This document shows positions 24,104 through 33,282 of a DNA stretch of 64,000 nt, piece by piece. Numbering within the stretch: the stretch's first letter is position 1; the number at the start of each line of letters is the position of its first letter. Location: contig NZ_CP031123.2 in the NCBI RefSeq assembly GCF_002843235.3, positions 3,658,001 through 3,722,000 of the forward strand, read 5' to 3'. The translations under genes were made by a program, and so were the position numbers. The notes beneath the pieces were generated by a model that saw only the letters and a program-made list of their open reading frames with translations, had not been told where the DNA came from and ran no database searches. Source of the stretch: Providencia huaxiensis (GTDB taxonomy: Bacteria > Pseudomonadota > Gammaproteobacteria > Enterobacterales > Enterobacteriaceae).

Positions 24104-25441
24104 ATGGCATTATTTGACTATATAAATAATTTTGATGACGATAAAGAATTATTTAAAACCCCAAATAAAACTGAAACTATTCTTTCTTTAAAGAAAGAAA
24201 GAGAGTTATTAAAATCATTTCTATATAAAATACGAAATAAAAAAATAGCTTTAAATTTTAATGACGATCTAAATATTGCAAAGTGGTTATTTTTCCTAGA
24301 TGGTATTGTTTCAAGAATCACTATTCTACCGTATGAATCAGTTTTAGATAAACAAAGTGATTTTATTAAAAAAACCGAAACAGATTTTTTAATAACTGAA
24401 TCTGATGATAGTGGAAAAAATGTTATAAATATAAATCTACTTGGCGAGTATAGTAATGAATCATTCGATTTCGATCAAAACATTGATACCGAATGGGTTA
24501 TTACAACATCAGGTACGACAGGAACACCTAAACTAGTAAAGCATACACTATCGAGTCTAACTGCAACTGTAAAAAATAGTGATTCAAAAGAAAATACAAA
24601 TATTTGGGGATTACTCTATGGCTTGCAACGCTTTGCTGGTATTCAAGTTTATTTGCAGTCTGTAATATCAGGTAATTTATTAGTTATTCCTCAGCACCTA
24701 TCACTTCCTGATGAAATTAACTTTTTCAATCAAAATAATGTTACATGTTTATCTGCTACCCCAACATTATGGCGTAAATTATTAATGCTCCCTGAAGCAC
24801 GACTACTACCATTAAGAGTTATTACGTTAGGTGGGGAAATAGCTGACAGCAATATATTAAAAGCGTTATCTGTACAATTCCCAAACGCTAAAATACGACA
24901 TATTTATGCATCCACAGAAGCAGGAGTTGGCTTTTCCGTTACTGATGGCCAAGCTGGATTCCCAATAAATTATTTTGAAAAAATGTCATTAAAAATTAGC
25001 AATGAAAATACCTTGCTGATTAAATCAAACTCTACGTATTCCGGCTATATTGGCTCTGAAAAAACAGAAGAAAATAATGGGTTTATAGATACTGGTGATT
25101 TAGTAGAAATAAGAAATAATCGTTGTTATTTCTTAGGTCGAGCCAACGGCAGCATTAATATTGGTGGAAATAAGGTACAACCAGAACAAATTGAGAGAAT
25201 AATACTGTCTTTTCCTGGAGTACTACTTGTTAGTGTCTCAGCTAAAAAAAGCTCCATAATGGGAAGTTTAGTGCAAGCTAGCCTAGTCGTTGACCCATCA
25301 ATTGAAGACACTAAAAACTTTATTTCTAACTTAAAAAATTATTGCAAAGCTAATTTAGAAGATTTTATGGTACCCACATTCTTTAAGATTGTTAATGATT
25401 TAAAAATAAATGCAACAGGCAAGGTATTAAGAAATGAATAA
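24104..25441 (+). CDS. Acyl-AMP ligase (ANL superfamily), probable ACP-loading enzyme
   Basis: This 445-residue adenylate-forming enzyme has TSGTTGTPK (ATP-binding loop, about residue 135), YASTEAGVG (A5, about 267), FIDTGDLVE (A7, about 330), GRANGSINIGGNKVQPEQIE (A8) and the catalytic Lys in TGKVLR near the C-terminus. It activates a carboxylic acid as an adenylate and, given the preceding gene, most likely passes it to the ACP. Candidates are 3-hydroxybutyrate or acetoacetate; the sequence does not show the substrate. It overlaps the next gene by 8 nt. AT-rich like the rest of the locus. Confidence 0.8.
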   Translation: MALFDYINNFDDDKELFKTPNKTETILSLKKERELLKSFLYKIRNKKIALNFNDDLNIAKWLFFLDGIVSRITILPYESVLDKQSDFIKKTETDFLITESDDSGKNVININLLGEYSNESFDFDQNIDTEWVITTSGTTGTPKLVKHTLSSLTATVKNSDSKENTNIWGLLYGLQRFAGIQVYLQSVISGNLLVIPQHLSLPDEINFFNQNNVTCLSATPTLWRKLLMLPEARLLPLRVITLGGEIADSNILKALSVQFPNAKIRHIYASTEAGVGFSVTDGQAGFPINYFEKMSLKISNENTLLIKSNSTYSGYIGSEKTEENNGFIDTGDLVEIRNNRCYFLGRANGSINIGGNKVQPEQIERIILSFPGVLLVSVSAKKSSIMGSLVQASLVVDPSIEDTKNFISNLKNYCKANLEDFMVPTFFKIVNDLKINATGKVLRNE

Positions 25442-26159
25442 ATTAGTTTTGGTTACTGGCGCAACTAGGGGATTAGGTTTGGGCATTGTACAAACTTTGC
25501 TAGAATCTAATTATAAAGTTATCGCGACGGGAAGAAAGAAAACAGCTGAGATTGATAGCCTTTTAATAAATAATCCTGACAATTTTAATTTCGAAAGCTT
25601 TGACCTCTCACAGACATCTGAGATTAAAAATTTTATATCCGATATAGTCAAAAAATATGGGCGTCTCTATGGATTAGTTAATAATGCAGCACTAGGTCAT
25701 GACGGTGTACTTGCAACAATGCATGAGAGCCAGATAAGTGAACTGCTCAAAGTTAATGTAGAGGCCCCTATTTTATTAGCTAAATATTCTAGTAGGGGGA
25801 TGTTAATAAATCAGGTAGGAAGAATAGTTAACATTTCATCTATTATTGCAACTACTGGATTTAATGGTTTATCTGTTTATGGTGCATCTAAATCAGCACT
25901 AAATGGATTTACTAAATCGCTATCTCGTGAATTAGGTAAAGCAAATATTACCGTGAATTGTGTCTCCCCCGGATATATGTCAACAGATATGACTAATTCT
26001 CTTCAAGGTGATAAGTTAGCTTCCATAGTACGCCGTAGTCCTATGAAGAAATTAGCAGGTACAGATGATGTAGCTAGAGCAGTTTTATTTCTTATGGATG
26101 AGAATTCAAATATGATCACAGGCACAACAATTACTGTTGATGCCGGAAGCACGGCTTAA
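25434..26159 (+). CDS. Short-chain dehydrogenase, FabG-like 3-oxoacyl reductase
   Basis: The 241-residue protein is a classical SDR: TGATRGLGLG (cofactor loop, residues 7-16), NNAALG (about 83), IVNISS with the catalytic Ser, YGASK with the catalytic Tyr and Lys (about 148-152), and a C-terminal GTTITVDAGS as in FabG. With the ACP and the ligase it would reduce an ACP-bound 3-oxoacyl chain, for example acetoacetyl to 3-hydroxybutanoyl. The substrate is inference from the operon. It overlaps the ligase gene end by 8 nt. Confidence 0.8.
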   Translation: MNKLVLVTGATRGLGLGIVQTLLESNYKVIATGRKKTAEIDSLLINNPDNFNFESFDLSQTSEIKNFISDIVKKYGRLYGLVNNAALGHDGVLATMHESQISELLKVNVEAPILLAKYSSRGMLINQVGRIVNISSIIATTGFNGLSVYGASKSALNGFTKSLSRELGKANITVNCVSPGYMSTDMTNSLQGDKLASIVRRSPMKKLAGTDDVARAVLFLMDENSNMITGTTITVDAGSTA

Positions 26160-26203
26160 TGAGCTAAATGATAATAAGCTAATATTAAAACTGGCGATGT
26201 TTT

Positions 26204-26767
26204 ATGACACTAAAATTAGAACGTTTTTCAACAGAAAATACTGACTTAGTTCTTTCATGGCGAAACCTACAGGAAGTTAGAAATAACTTTTTAGATGATC
26301 ACATCATCAGTAAAGAAGAGCATTTAAGTTTTTTAGAGCTATTAAAAAACAATGAAAAAAAGCATTACTTTGTATTAAAAATTAACGAAATGCCTATTTC
26401 TGTTATGTATATTGAACTTATTGATGACAGAAGTAGTATCTATTGGGGATGTTATATTGGTAATAGGGAAGCTATTGTCCCTGGTCTTTTTCCTATAATG
26501 ATAGCAATATGCAGTAAATTTGCATTTCAGAAATACAAGTGTGAGAAAATAAAAAGTGACGTTTTAAGCCATAACTTAGCGCCACAGCATATGAACAAAT
26601 TTCTAGGTATTAAAAAGATAAATGAACGTATGCTTGAATCTAATAAATTATGTTTTGAATATGAAATATCTAAAAAAGACTGGGAAGCTATAGAAGAAAA
26701 AATCAATAAAATTATAACGAAACAACAACAAAAAATGCTTGACGATTTAGATATTTCTTTAATTTAA
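26204..26767 (+). CDS. GNAT-family N-acyltransferase (PseH-like)
   Basis: The 187-residue protein has the GNAT layout of the sugar N-acetyltransferases in pseudaminic acid loci: an N-terminal VLSWRNLQEVRNNF, a middle strand region SIYWGCYIG, and the pantetheine-binding helix region (FPIMIAICSKFAF). It is a good candidate for transferring the ACP-bound acyl group to a sugar amine. PseH normally uses acetyl-CoA; here the linked ACP suggests another donor. The C-terminal extension is lysine and glutamine rich (KINKIITKQQQK). Preceded by a short gap of 44 nt. Confidence 0.7.
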   Translation: MTLKLERFSTENTDLVLSWRNLQEVRNNFLDDHIISKEEHLSFLELLKNNEKKHYFVLKINEMPISVMYIELIDDRSSIYWGCYIGNREAIVPGLFPIMIAICSKFAFQKYKCEKIKSDVLSHNLAPQHMNKFLGIKKINERMLESNKLCFEYEISKKDWEAIEEKINKIITKQQQKMLDDLDISLI

Positions 26768-26810
26768 TTTATAGTCTATTTATCAAAAACAATATATTTA
26801 CGGTGAAAAA

Positions 26811-27824
26811 ATGTTAAACAATAAAAGTGTGCTTATTACTGGTGGAACAGGATCATTCGGGAAACAATTTATAAAAACTATTCTTCAAAGATACCCTAAC
26901 GTAAAAAAAATTATCATTTTTTCGCGTGATGAGCTAAAACAGTTTGAATTAAAGCAACAGTATCCTGCAGCTATCTATCCACAGTTACGTTTTTTCATTG
27001 GTGATGTACGTGATCGTAATCGTATGATTCAAGCATGTGAAGGTGTTGATGTTATCATCCATGCTGCTGCTATCAAACAGGTTGATACTGCTGAATATAA
27101 CCCTACAGAATGTATCCGTACTAACATTGATGGTGCAGAGAATGTAATTCAAGCAGCACTTCAGTGTGGCGTAAAAAATGTTGTTGCTCTCTCAACAGAT
27201 AAAGCTTGTGCTCCTATCAATCTTTATGGTGCAACCAAATTAGCTTCAGATAAATTATTTACCGCAGCAAATAATATCAAAGGCTCGAAAGACATTAAGT
27301 TCAGTGTAGTTCGTTACGGAAATGTAATGGGTTCTCGTGGCTCTGTTATTCCATTTTTCTTAAGCAAATGCAAGGAAGGTGTACTTCCAATTACTCATGA
27401 AGAGATGACCAGATTCAATATTTCTCTTCAAGATGGCGTAAATATGGTCATGTATGCATTAGAAAATCATTTAGGTGGTGAAATTTTTGTTCCTAAAATT
27501 CCATCATATAGAATACTTGATATCGCTAAAGCAATTGCTCCTGATTGCAAAATTGAGGTTGTTGGTATTCGCCCTGGCGAAAAATTGCATGAGGAAATGA
27601 TAACAGATACTGACGCATTAAATACTATCGATTTTGGTAAATATTATGCGATTCTTCCTTCTGTATCATTTACTTATAGTGAAGATGAATATCTGACTCA
27701 CCATAAGGCTCAAAAAGTACCATTCGGTTTCAAATATAATTCAGGAACAAATGCTGAGTGGGAATCGATTGAAAGCCTAAGAGAATTAATTAAAACTCAT
27801 GTCGATCCCAATTTCACTGTGTGA
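26811..27824 (+). CDS. pseB: UDP-GlcNAc 4,6-dehydratase (inverting), PseB
   Basis: The 337-residue SDR has ITGGTGSFGKQF (cofactor loop), SRDELKQFE, and STDKACAPINLYGATK, the motif set of the short FlaA1/PseB dehydratases that turn UDP-GlcNAc into UDP-2-acetamido-2,6-dideoxy-beta-L-arabino-hexos-4-ulose. This is the first step of pseudaminic acid synthesis. It overlaps pseC by 4 nt and has the usual length. The GPGEKLHEEM-type region (RPGEKLHEEMI) is present. Alternative: a related LegB or CapD-like enzyme, less likely given pseC, pseG and pseI. Confidence 0.9.
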   Translation: MLNNKSVLITGGTGSFGKQFIKTILQRYPNVKKIIIFSRDELKQFELKQQYPAAIYPQLRFFIGDVRDRNRMIQACEGVDVIIHAAAIKQVDTAEYNPTECIRTNIDGAENVIQAALQCGVKNVVALSTDKACAPINLYGATKLASDKLFTAANNIKGSKDIKFSVVRYGNVMGSRGSVIPFFLSKCKEGVLPITHEEMTRFNISLQDGVNMVMYALENHLGGEIFVPKIPSYRILDIAKAIAPDCKIEVVGIRPGEKLHEEMITDTDALNTIDFGKYYAILPSVSFTYSEDEYLTHHKAQKVPFGFKYNSGTNAEWESIESLRELIKTHVDPNFTV

Positions 27825-28993
27825 GAAATAATATGATCCCTTATGGTAAACAAGAAATAACTCAACAAGATATTGATTCGGTTGTTGATGTATTAAAATC
27901 AGATTTTTTGACGCAAGGCCCTCAAGTACCTTTGTTCGAGAAAAAACTAATAGAACATACGAATGCAAAATATGCACTAGCGGTGAATAGTGCAACCTCA
28001 GCCTTGCATATTGCATGCCTGGCTGTAGGATTAGGCGAGGGTGACTGGTTATGGACATCACCGATCACTTTTGTAGCATCGTCTAATTGTGGGCTGTATT
28101 GTGGGGCACAAGTAGATTTTATAGATATAGACTCAAAAACCTATAATTTATGCCCTAAAAAGCTTGAGGAAAAATTAATTATAGCTGAGCAAAATGGCAC
28201 CTTACCAAAGGTTATAATACCTGTACACTTATGTGGCCAGCCATGTGATATGAAAGCTATTCATAAACTTGCTCAAAAATATGGTTTTTATATTATTGAA
28301 GATGCATCCCATGCTATCGGAGGGAAGTACCACAACAAACCTATCGGAAATTGTGAATACTCAGACATTACTATTTTTAGCTTCCACCCTGTTAAAATAA
28401 TTACAACCGCTGAAGGCGGAGCAGCAGTAACTAATAGTAAAGAACTCGCCGATAAAATGTCTTTATTACGTAGTCATGGCATTACGCGTGAAGCATCTAT
28501 GATGGAAGGTGAATCCCACGGAGATTGGTACTACCAGCAAATTGACTTAGGTTTTAATTACCGGATGACTGAGTTACAAGCCGCTTTAGGGGTCAGCCAA
28601 ATCCAAAAGCTAGAGCACTTCGTTGAAAAGCGGCATCAATTAGCTAACAGATATAATACTCTTTTAGCTGATTTACCTATAACTTTGCCATATCAATTAG
28701 AAGATACTTATTCAGGATTACATCTTTATGTTATTCGATTAAATCTAAACAAAATAGCATTAACTCACAAAGCTGTTTTTGACGCTTTACGGGCAAAAGG
28801 AATCGGTGTCAACCTACACTATATTCCTATATACACACAACCATATTATAAAAAAATGGGTTTTAAGCTCGAAGATTTTCCTGAATCAGAACAATATTAT
28901 CGAGAAGCAATATCGTTACCGATGTTTCATTCTATGACTGAAGAGCAGCAAGATATGGTGGTGCAAACATTGTCCAACATACTGAATGGGTAA
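27821..28993 (+). CDS. pseC: PLP-dependent aminotransferase, PseC
   Basis: The 390-residue protein is a DegT/DnrJ/EryC1-type aminotransferase: IPYGKQEITQQDIDSVVDVL start, SATSALHIACLA, EDASHAIGG, and the PLP Lys in FHPVKIITTAEGG. PseC adds an amino group at C4 of the dehydratase product using glutamate, giving UDP-4-amino-4,6-dideoxy-AltNAc. That nitrogen becomes N7 of pseudaminic acid. It overlaps pseB by 4 nt and is followed by pseF at 3 nt. Confidence 0.9.
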   Translation: MRNNMIPYGKQEITQQDIDSVVDVLKSDFLTQGPQVPLFEKKLIEHTNAKYALAVNSATSALHIACLAVGLGEGDWLWTSPITFVASSNCGLYCGAQVDFIDIDSKTYNLCPKKLEEKLIIAEQNGTLPKVIIPVHLCGQPCDMKAIHKLAQKYGFYIIEDASHAIGGKYHNKPIGNCEYSDITIFSFHPVKIITTAEGGAAVTNSKELADKMSLLRSHGITREASMMEGESHGDWYYQQIDLGFNYRMTELQAALGVSQIQKLEHFVEKRHQLANRYNTLLADLPITLPYQLEDTYSGLHLYVIRLNLNKIALTHKAVFDALRAKGIGVNLHYIPIYTQPYYKKMGFKLEDFPESEQYYREAISLPMFHSMTEEQQDMVVQTLSNILNG

Positions 28994-28996
28994 CAT

Positions 28997-29695
28997 ATGA
29001 ACATAGCCATTATTCCAGCTCGTGGCGGTAGTAAAAGAATACCTCGAAAAAATATTAAGCTTTTTCATGGCAAACCTATAATCGCCTATTCAATCGAAGC
29101 AGCAAAAAATTCTAACTGTTTTGATAGGATTATAGTTTCTACCGATGATAATGAAATTGCTAATGTTGCCAAGCATTATGGCGCCGAAGTACCTTTCATG
29201 CGTTCTAAAGATTTATCTGATGACTTTACAGGAACTAGCGCTGTAGTTGCCGATAGCATGAAGCGTTTGGATATCAGCCATGGAAGTGTATGTTGCATCT
29301 ATGCAACTGCGCCATTTATTACACCTAAAACCATCAATAACGGCTTAAATAAATTAATTGACAATGATGCTGATTTTTCTGTGACTGTAACATCATTTCC
29401 CTTTCCTATCCAAAGAGCAATGAAAATCAACCAAGATGGTATGCTGCTTTTTAATGAGCCAAATCACTTAATGACTCGCTCACAAGATTTGCCTGAAATG
29501 TACCATGATGCAGGGCAAATTTATTGGGGAAAAGCTCAGGCATTCTTAGAAAATAGAGCCGTATTTTCAGGAACAACCATACCAATCATACTGCCTCGGT
29601 ATTTAGTTCAAGATATTGATACCCTTGAAGACTGGGCTCGCGCTGAGGCTATGTATCAAGTATTAAATTCTCAGGGAGTGTTTGAGTGCAAATAG
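28997..29695 (+). CDS. pseF: CMP-pseudaminic acid synthetase, PseF
   Basis: The 232-residue protein is a CMP-nonulosonate cytidylyltransferase: IIPARGGSKRIPRKNIK at the N-terminus is the nucleotide-binding motif, followed by IVSTDD and YATAPFI, and YHDAGQIYWG with the family's metal-binding part. It activates the finished nonulosonic acid with CTP. It overlaps pseG by 10 nt. Confidence 0.9.
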   Translation: MNIAIIPARGGSKRIPRKNIKLFHGKPIIAYSIEAAKNSNCFDRIIVSTDDNEIANVAKHYGAEVPFMRSKDLSDDFTGTSAVVADSMKRLDISHGSVCCIYATAPFITPKTINNGLNKLIDNDADFSVTVTSFPFPIQRAMKINQDGMLLFNEPNHLMTRSQDLPEMYHDAGQIYWGKAQAFLENRAVFSGTTIPIILPRYLVQDIDTLEDWARAEAMYQVLNSQGVFECK

Positions 29696-30765
29696 TGATA
29701 CGCGCAGATTCTGGTTTCGAAATCGGTACTGGACATATGATGCGCTGTTTAACATTAGCAAATGCTTTGCGTAATAATGGCCACGATATTTTTTTTGTTA
29801 GCAAACCTCACACTGGGAATATAATCGACAAAGTTAAACAAAATAATTTTGATTATGCAACGCTTACCATAAATGATACTCCATATGATGACCTCTATCA
29901 TTCTCGTTGGCTAGGCAGCAGCCAAATGGATGATGCAACGCAGACAGTTGGAATTATAAATCAATGTATTAAAAAGTCGGTTGATTTAATTATTGTTGAT
30001 CATTACGCAATTGATCACCGGTGGGAAGAAATACTTAAACAACATACAAAAAAAATACTAGTCATTGATGACCTTGCTGACAGAAAACATAATTGTGATT
30101 ACCTGCTTGATCAAACATTTATGCGTACTAAACAAGATTATCAGTCACTTTTACCTAAAAATTGCCAATTAATGTTAGGCTCTCAATTTGCGCTTTTAAG
30201 ACCAGAATTTATTAAACCATTAGAATTAATTCAACAAATAAGATTAAAATCTAAGAGCCAAATGGCAACGCATATTTTAGTCATGATGGGGGGAACGGAC
30301 CCCTTAAATGTTAGTGCTAAAGTACTTGATGCCTTACTTCTAGATAAAAAAAATAAAAAAATTACCGTAGTTCTTGGTCCTACAGCCCCCCATTACGATT
30401 CAGTCAAAGCATATTGTGAGCATGATAAACGTATTACAATTATGTCTGATATTTCAAATGTTGCAGAATTAATGCTTAGTCATGATATTTGTATTGGCGC
30501 AGCTGGAACAACGTCATTGGAAAGATGTTCTATGGGACTTCCTAGCATCTTAGTCGCATTCGCTGAAAACCAAATACCGATTTTAACAATGCTTGGGAAC
30601 TTTGGCGCAGTAATAGTATTTACCTTAGAAGATTCTCATGAGCAAATACTCAGTAAGCTTAATTATTTAAGAACCCCAGAAAACTACCAAAGAATGACTG
30701 AAAGGTGTCTTGAAGTTTGTGATGGTAAAGGTGTAAAAAAAGTCATTGATATATTAATAACATAA
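29686..30765 (+). CDS. pseG: UDP-sugar hydrolase, PseG
   Basis: The 359-residue protein is PseG-like: VIRADSGFEIGTGHMMRCLTLA with the GxGHxxR loop, IIVDHYAIDHRWEE with the His of the DHY motif, and MMGGTDPLN, IGAAGTTSLER in the nucleotide-binding half. It removes UDP from UDP-2,4-diacylamido-trideoxy-altrose. Start is a GTG at 29686 with GGGAGTG upstream; it lies within the end of pseF. At 359 residues it is somewhat longer than typical PseG (about 275-340). A 72-nt gap follows. Confidence 0.88.
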   Translation: MQIVIRADSGFEIGTGHMMRCLTLANALRNNGHDIFFVSKPHTGNIIDKVKQNNFDYATLTINDTPYDDLYHSRWLGSSQMDDATQTVGIINQCIKKSVDLIIVDHYAIDHRWEEILKQHTKKILVIDDLADRKHNCDYLLDQTFMRTKQDYQSLLPKNCQLMLGSQFALLRPEFIKPLELIQQIRLKSKSQMATHILVMMGGTDPLNVSAKVLDALLLDKKNKKITVVLGPTAPHYDSVKAYCEHDKRITIMSDISNVAELMLSHDICIGAAGTTSLERCSMGLPSILVAFAENQIPILTMLGNFGAVIVFTLEDSHEQILSKLNYLRTPENYQRMTERCLEVCDGKGVKKVIDILIT

Positions 30766-30837
30766 TCACACAAAAGCTTATTGAAATCCTCCAAACTTAT
30801 ATCAGCATAAACTATATAAACCCGAGATATACTGAGT

Positions 30838-31533
30838 ATGAACCAAAATAATTATGTAATTGCGACGATAAAATCTTGGAATATAGATTATTTCAATAAA
30901 GTAAAAGAAACCCTTCCTGGTGTTTGGCACTTAGTTACGGATGTTCAAGAACTTTCTGTCGAATATTTAGAGAAAATAAATCCTCGTTACATTTTCTTTC
31001 CACATTGGAGCTGGATAGTTCCTAGTACAATCTTAGAACGGTGGGAATGTGTTTGCTTTCATATGGCAGATGTTCCTTATGGTCGAGGTGGAAGCCCGTT
31101 ACAGAATCTAATTATTCGCGGACATAAAGAAACTAAGTTAAGTGCATTACGAATGGTAAATGAACTTGATGCCGGCCCTGTTTATAAAAAAATCCCTCTT
31201 TCACTTGATGGCAGTGCACAAGAAATTTTTAATCGTGCATTACCATTAGCATTTGACTTAATTAAAGATATCGCAATAGCTGAACTAACTCCTCAAGAAC
31301 AAATCGGAGATATTGTTCTATTCAAAAGAAGAACACCAGCTCAAAGCGAACTTCCGTCCAGTGGAGAATTAACTAAAGTATATGATCATATCCGTATGCT
31401 TGATGCTGAAACTTACCCAAAAGCATTTTTAATGTACGGTGATTTCAAATTAGAATTTGAACATGCAAAATTAAATGAGCATGGGCAATTAATAGCACAA
31501 GTAAAATTCATTGCTAATGAACAGAGCAAATAA
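30838..31533 (+). CDS. Formyltransferase-family protein, probable sugar N-formyltransferase
   Basis: The 231-residue protein is related to methionyl-tRNA formyltransferase: VCFHMADVPYGRGGSPLQ aligns with the family's NVHxSLLPxxRG region, and NELDAGPVY with the catalytic-Asp segment. The His and Asp are kept but the usual Asn of the N-H-D triad is Cys here. It lies between pseG and pseI, which points to N-formylation of the C4 amine (future N7 of the nonulosonic acid), as in pseudaminic acids carrying 7-formamido groups. Donor would be 10-formyl-tetrahydrofolate. Position is strong support; the Cys leaves some doubt. Confidence 0.75.
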   Translation: MNQNNYVIATIKSWNIDYFNKVKETLPGVWHLVTDVQELSVEYLEKINPRYIFFPHWSWIVPSTILERWECVCFHMADVPYGRGGSPLQNLIIRGHKETKLSALRMVNELDAGPVYKKIPLSLDGSAQEIFNRALPLAFDLIKDIAIAELTPQEQIGDIVLFKRRTPAQSELPSSGELTKVYDHIRMLDAETYPKAFLMYGDFKLEFEHAKLNEHGQLIAQVKFIANEQSK

Positions 31534-31534
31534 T

Positions 31535-32587
31535 ATGAAAGAAATTTATATCGATGGCCGTGCAATTGGCCCAAATCACAAGCCGTATATCATTGCAGAG
31601 CTTTCAGCAAACCACAATGGTTCTATTGATAGAGCGCTTGAAACTATAGTAATGGCTAAGAACGCAGGAGCCGATGCAATTAAATTGCAAACCTACACAC
31701 CTGACACAATGACGCTGAATTGTAATAACCCTGATTTTCAAATCGAGGGAGGGCTGTGGGATGGTTACAATCTATATGATTTATATAAATGGGCTCATAC
31801 TCCTTACGACTGGCACAAGGCAATGTTTGCAAAAGCACGAGAAATAGGAATCACGGTATTCTCAACGCCGTTTGACGAAAGTGCAGTTGACCTTCTTGAA
31901 GAACTTAATGCTCCCGCTTATAAGATCGCGTCATTTGAACTTACGGATTTACCACTAATCAAGCGTGTTGCCCAAACAGGTAAACCAATGATTATGTCAA
32001 CCGGAATGGCAAATTATGAAGAAATCTCAGAGGCTGTAAAAACCGCTCGTGAAAATGGTTGTAATGAACTCGTAGTACTACATTGCATTAGTGGGTACCC
32101 TGCTCCTGTAGATCAAGCAAACCTTGCAACAATTCCAGACATACAAAGTAAATTTAATTGTATCGTCGGTCTTTCCGATCATACTTTAGGCACAGCTGTA
32201 TCCGTTGCCTCCGTTGTATTAGGTGCTAGTTTGATTGAAAAACATGTAACACTTAGCCGAGAAGATAAAGGCCCCGATTCCGCGTTCTCTTTAGAACCTC
32301 ATGAATTAAAAACACTCTGTGAGGACACAAAATCTGCCTGGGAAGCAATTGGGAAAGCAAGCTATGAATGTAAACCAGCTGAAGTTGCCAATACAAAATA
32401 TCGCCGTTCAATATATTTTGTCAATCCACTTAAAGCTGGTGATACCATTACTGAATCTGATATCCGAAGAGTCAGACCTGGCTTTGGCCTGCCACCTAAA
32501 TACTTTGAAGAACTCATCGGAAAACAAGTTAAAATTGATGTCGAATTTGGTACGGCAACCTCATGGGATATAATAAAACATGACTAA
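31535..32587 (+). CDS. pseI: Pseudaminic acid synthase, PseI
   Basis: The 350-residue protein is a NeuB/PseI-type synthase: PYIIAELSANHNGS, AIKLQTYTPDTM, STPFDESAVDLL, IMSTGMANYEEI and GLSDHTLG form the TIM-barrel active site, followed by a C-terminal antifreeze-like SAF domain (FVNPLKAGDTITESDIRRVRP). It condenses the 6-carbon sugar with phosphoenolpyruvate to give the 9-carbon acid. The YDLYKWAHTPYDWH motif is typical of PseI over NeuB or LegI. I chose the ATG at 31535, just after the formyltransferase stop. It overlaps the next gene by 8 nt. Confidence 0.9.
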   Translation: MKEIYIDGRAIGPNHKPYIIAELSANHNGSIDRALETIVMAKNAGADAIKLQTYTPDTMTLNCNNPDFQIEGGLWDGYNLYDLYKWAHTPYDWHKAMFAKAREIGITVFSTPFDESAVDLLEELNAPAYKIASFELTDLPLIKRVAQTGKPMIMSTGMANYEEISEAVKTARENGCNELVVLHCISGYPAPVDQANLATIPDIQSKFNCIVGLSDHTLGTAVSVASVVLGASLIEKHVTLSREDKGPDSAFSLEPHELKTLCEDTKSAWEAIGKASYECKPAEVANTKYRRSIYFVNPLKAGDTITESDIRRVRPGFGLPPKYFEELIGKQVKIDVEFGTATSWDIIKHD

Positions 32588-33251
32588 AACTGTTTTAGTA
32601 GTTGCAGCTCATTCCGATGATGAAGCCCTTGGTTGTGGTGGTACTATCGCTAAACACGTTGATAATGGTGATAATGTATACGTTATTTTCATGACAAATG
32701 GCGTTGCATCAAGAATATCAACTAGCACTAATGATATAGACAACCGTTTCCTCGCTTCAGAAAAAGCACTTGAAGTGCTTGGTGTAAAGGATGTTTTTCG
32801 ATTTGATTTTCCTGATAACAAAATGGATTCAATCCCTTTATTAGATATCGCGCAAAAAATTGAGTCGATAATAGCCAAAATTTCACCAACAATTGTTTAT
32901 ACTCATTTTTCTGGGGATTTAAACATTGATCACCAAGTAACAAATAAAGCAGTCTTAACTGCTTGTCGTCCCCAAGCATGGTGCCCAGTAAAAGAAATTT
33001 ACTGTTTTGAGGTTTTATCCTCAACGGAATGGAATAGTAAATCCATGAGCGCATTTTTACCGCAAAAGATTGTAGATATATCTGAGCAATGGCAAAGAAA
33101 AAAATTATCACTAGAATGTTATCAAGAGGAAATGCGCTCAGCTCCTCATAGCCGTAGTTTTGAATCTGTCGAAGCTTTGGCATTATTAAGAGGAGCAACT
33201 CATGGCTTACATTATGCAGAAGCATTCTATATTGAAAGGGTTATAAGTTAA
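32580..33251 (+). CDS. PIG-L (LmbE-like) deacetylase
   Basis: The 223-residue protein is a zinc-dependent N-deacetylase of the PIG-L family: VAAHSDDEALGCGGTI is the zinc site (Ser for the usual Pro in AHPDDE), YTHFSGDLNIDHQ carries further His and Asp, and the His-rich C-terminus fits. It would remove an N-acetyl group from a pathway intermediate, freeing an amine for a different acyl group. This explains why ACP, ligase, reductase and GNAT genes are in the locus. It is the last gene before a strong terminator. Confidence 0.82.
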   Translation: MTKTVLVVAAHSDDEALGCGGTIAKHVDNGDNVYVIFMTNGVASRISTSTNDIDNRFLASEKALEVLGVKDVFRFDFPDNKMDSIPLLDIAQKIESIIAKISPTIVYTHFSGDLNIDHQVTNKAVLTACRPQAWCPVKEIYCFEVLSSTEWNSKSMSAFLPQKIVDISEQWQRKKLSLECYQEEMRSAPHSRSFESVEALALLRGATHGLHYAEAFYIERVIS

Positions 33252-33282
33252 TTATTGTTAAATCATTTAATATTTATAAAAC

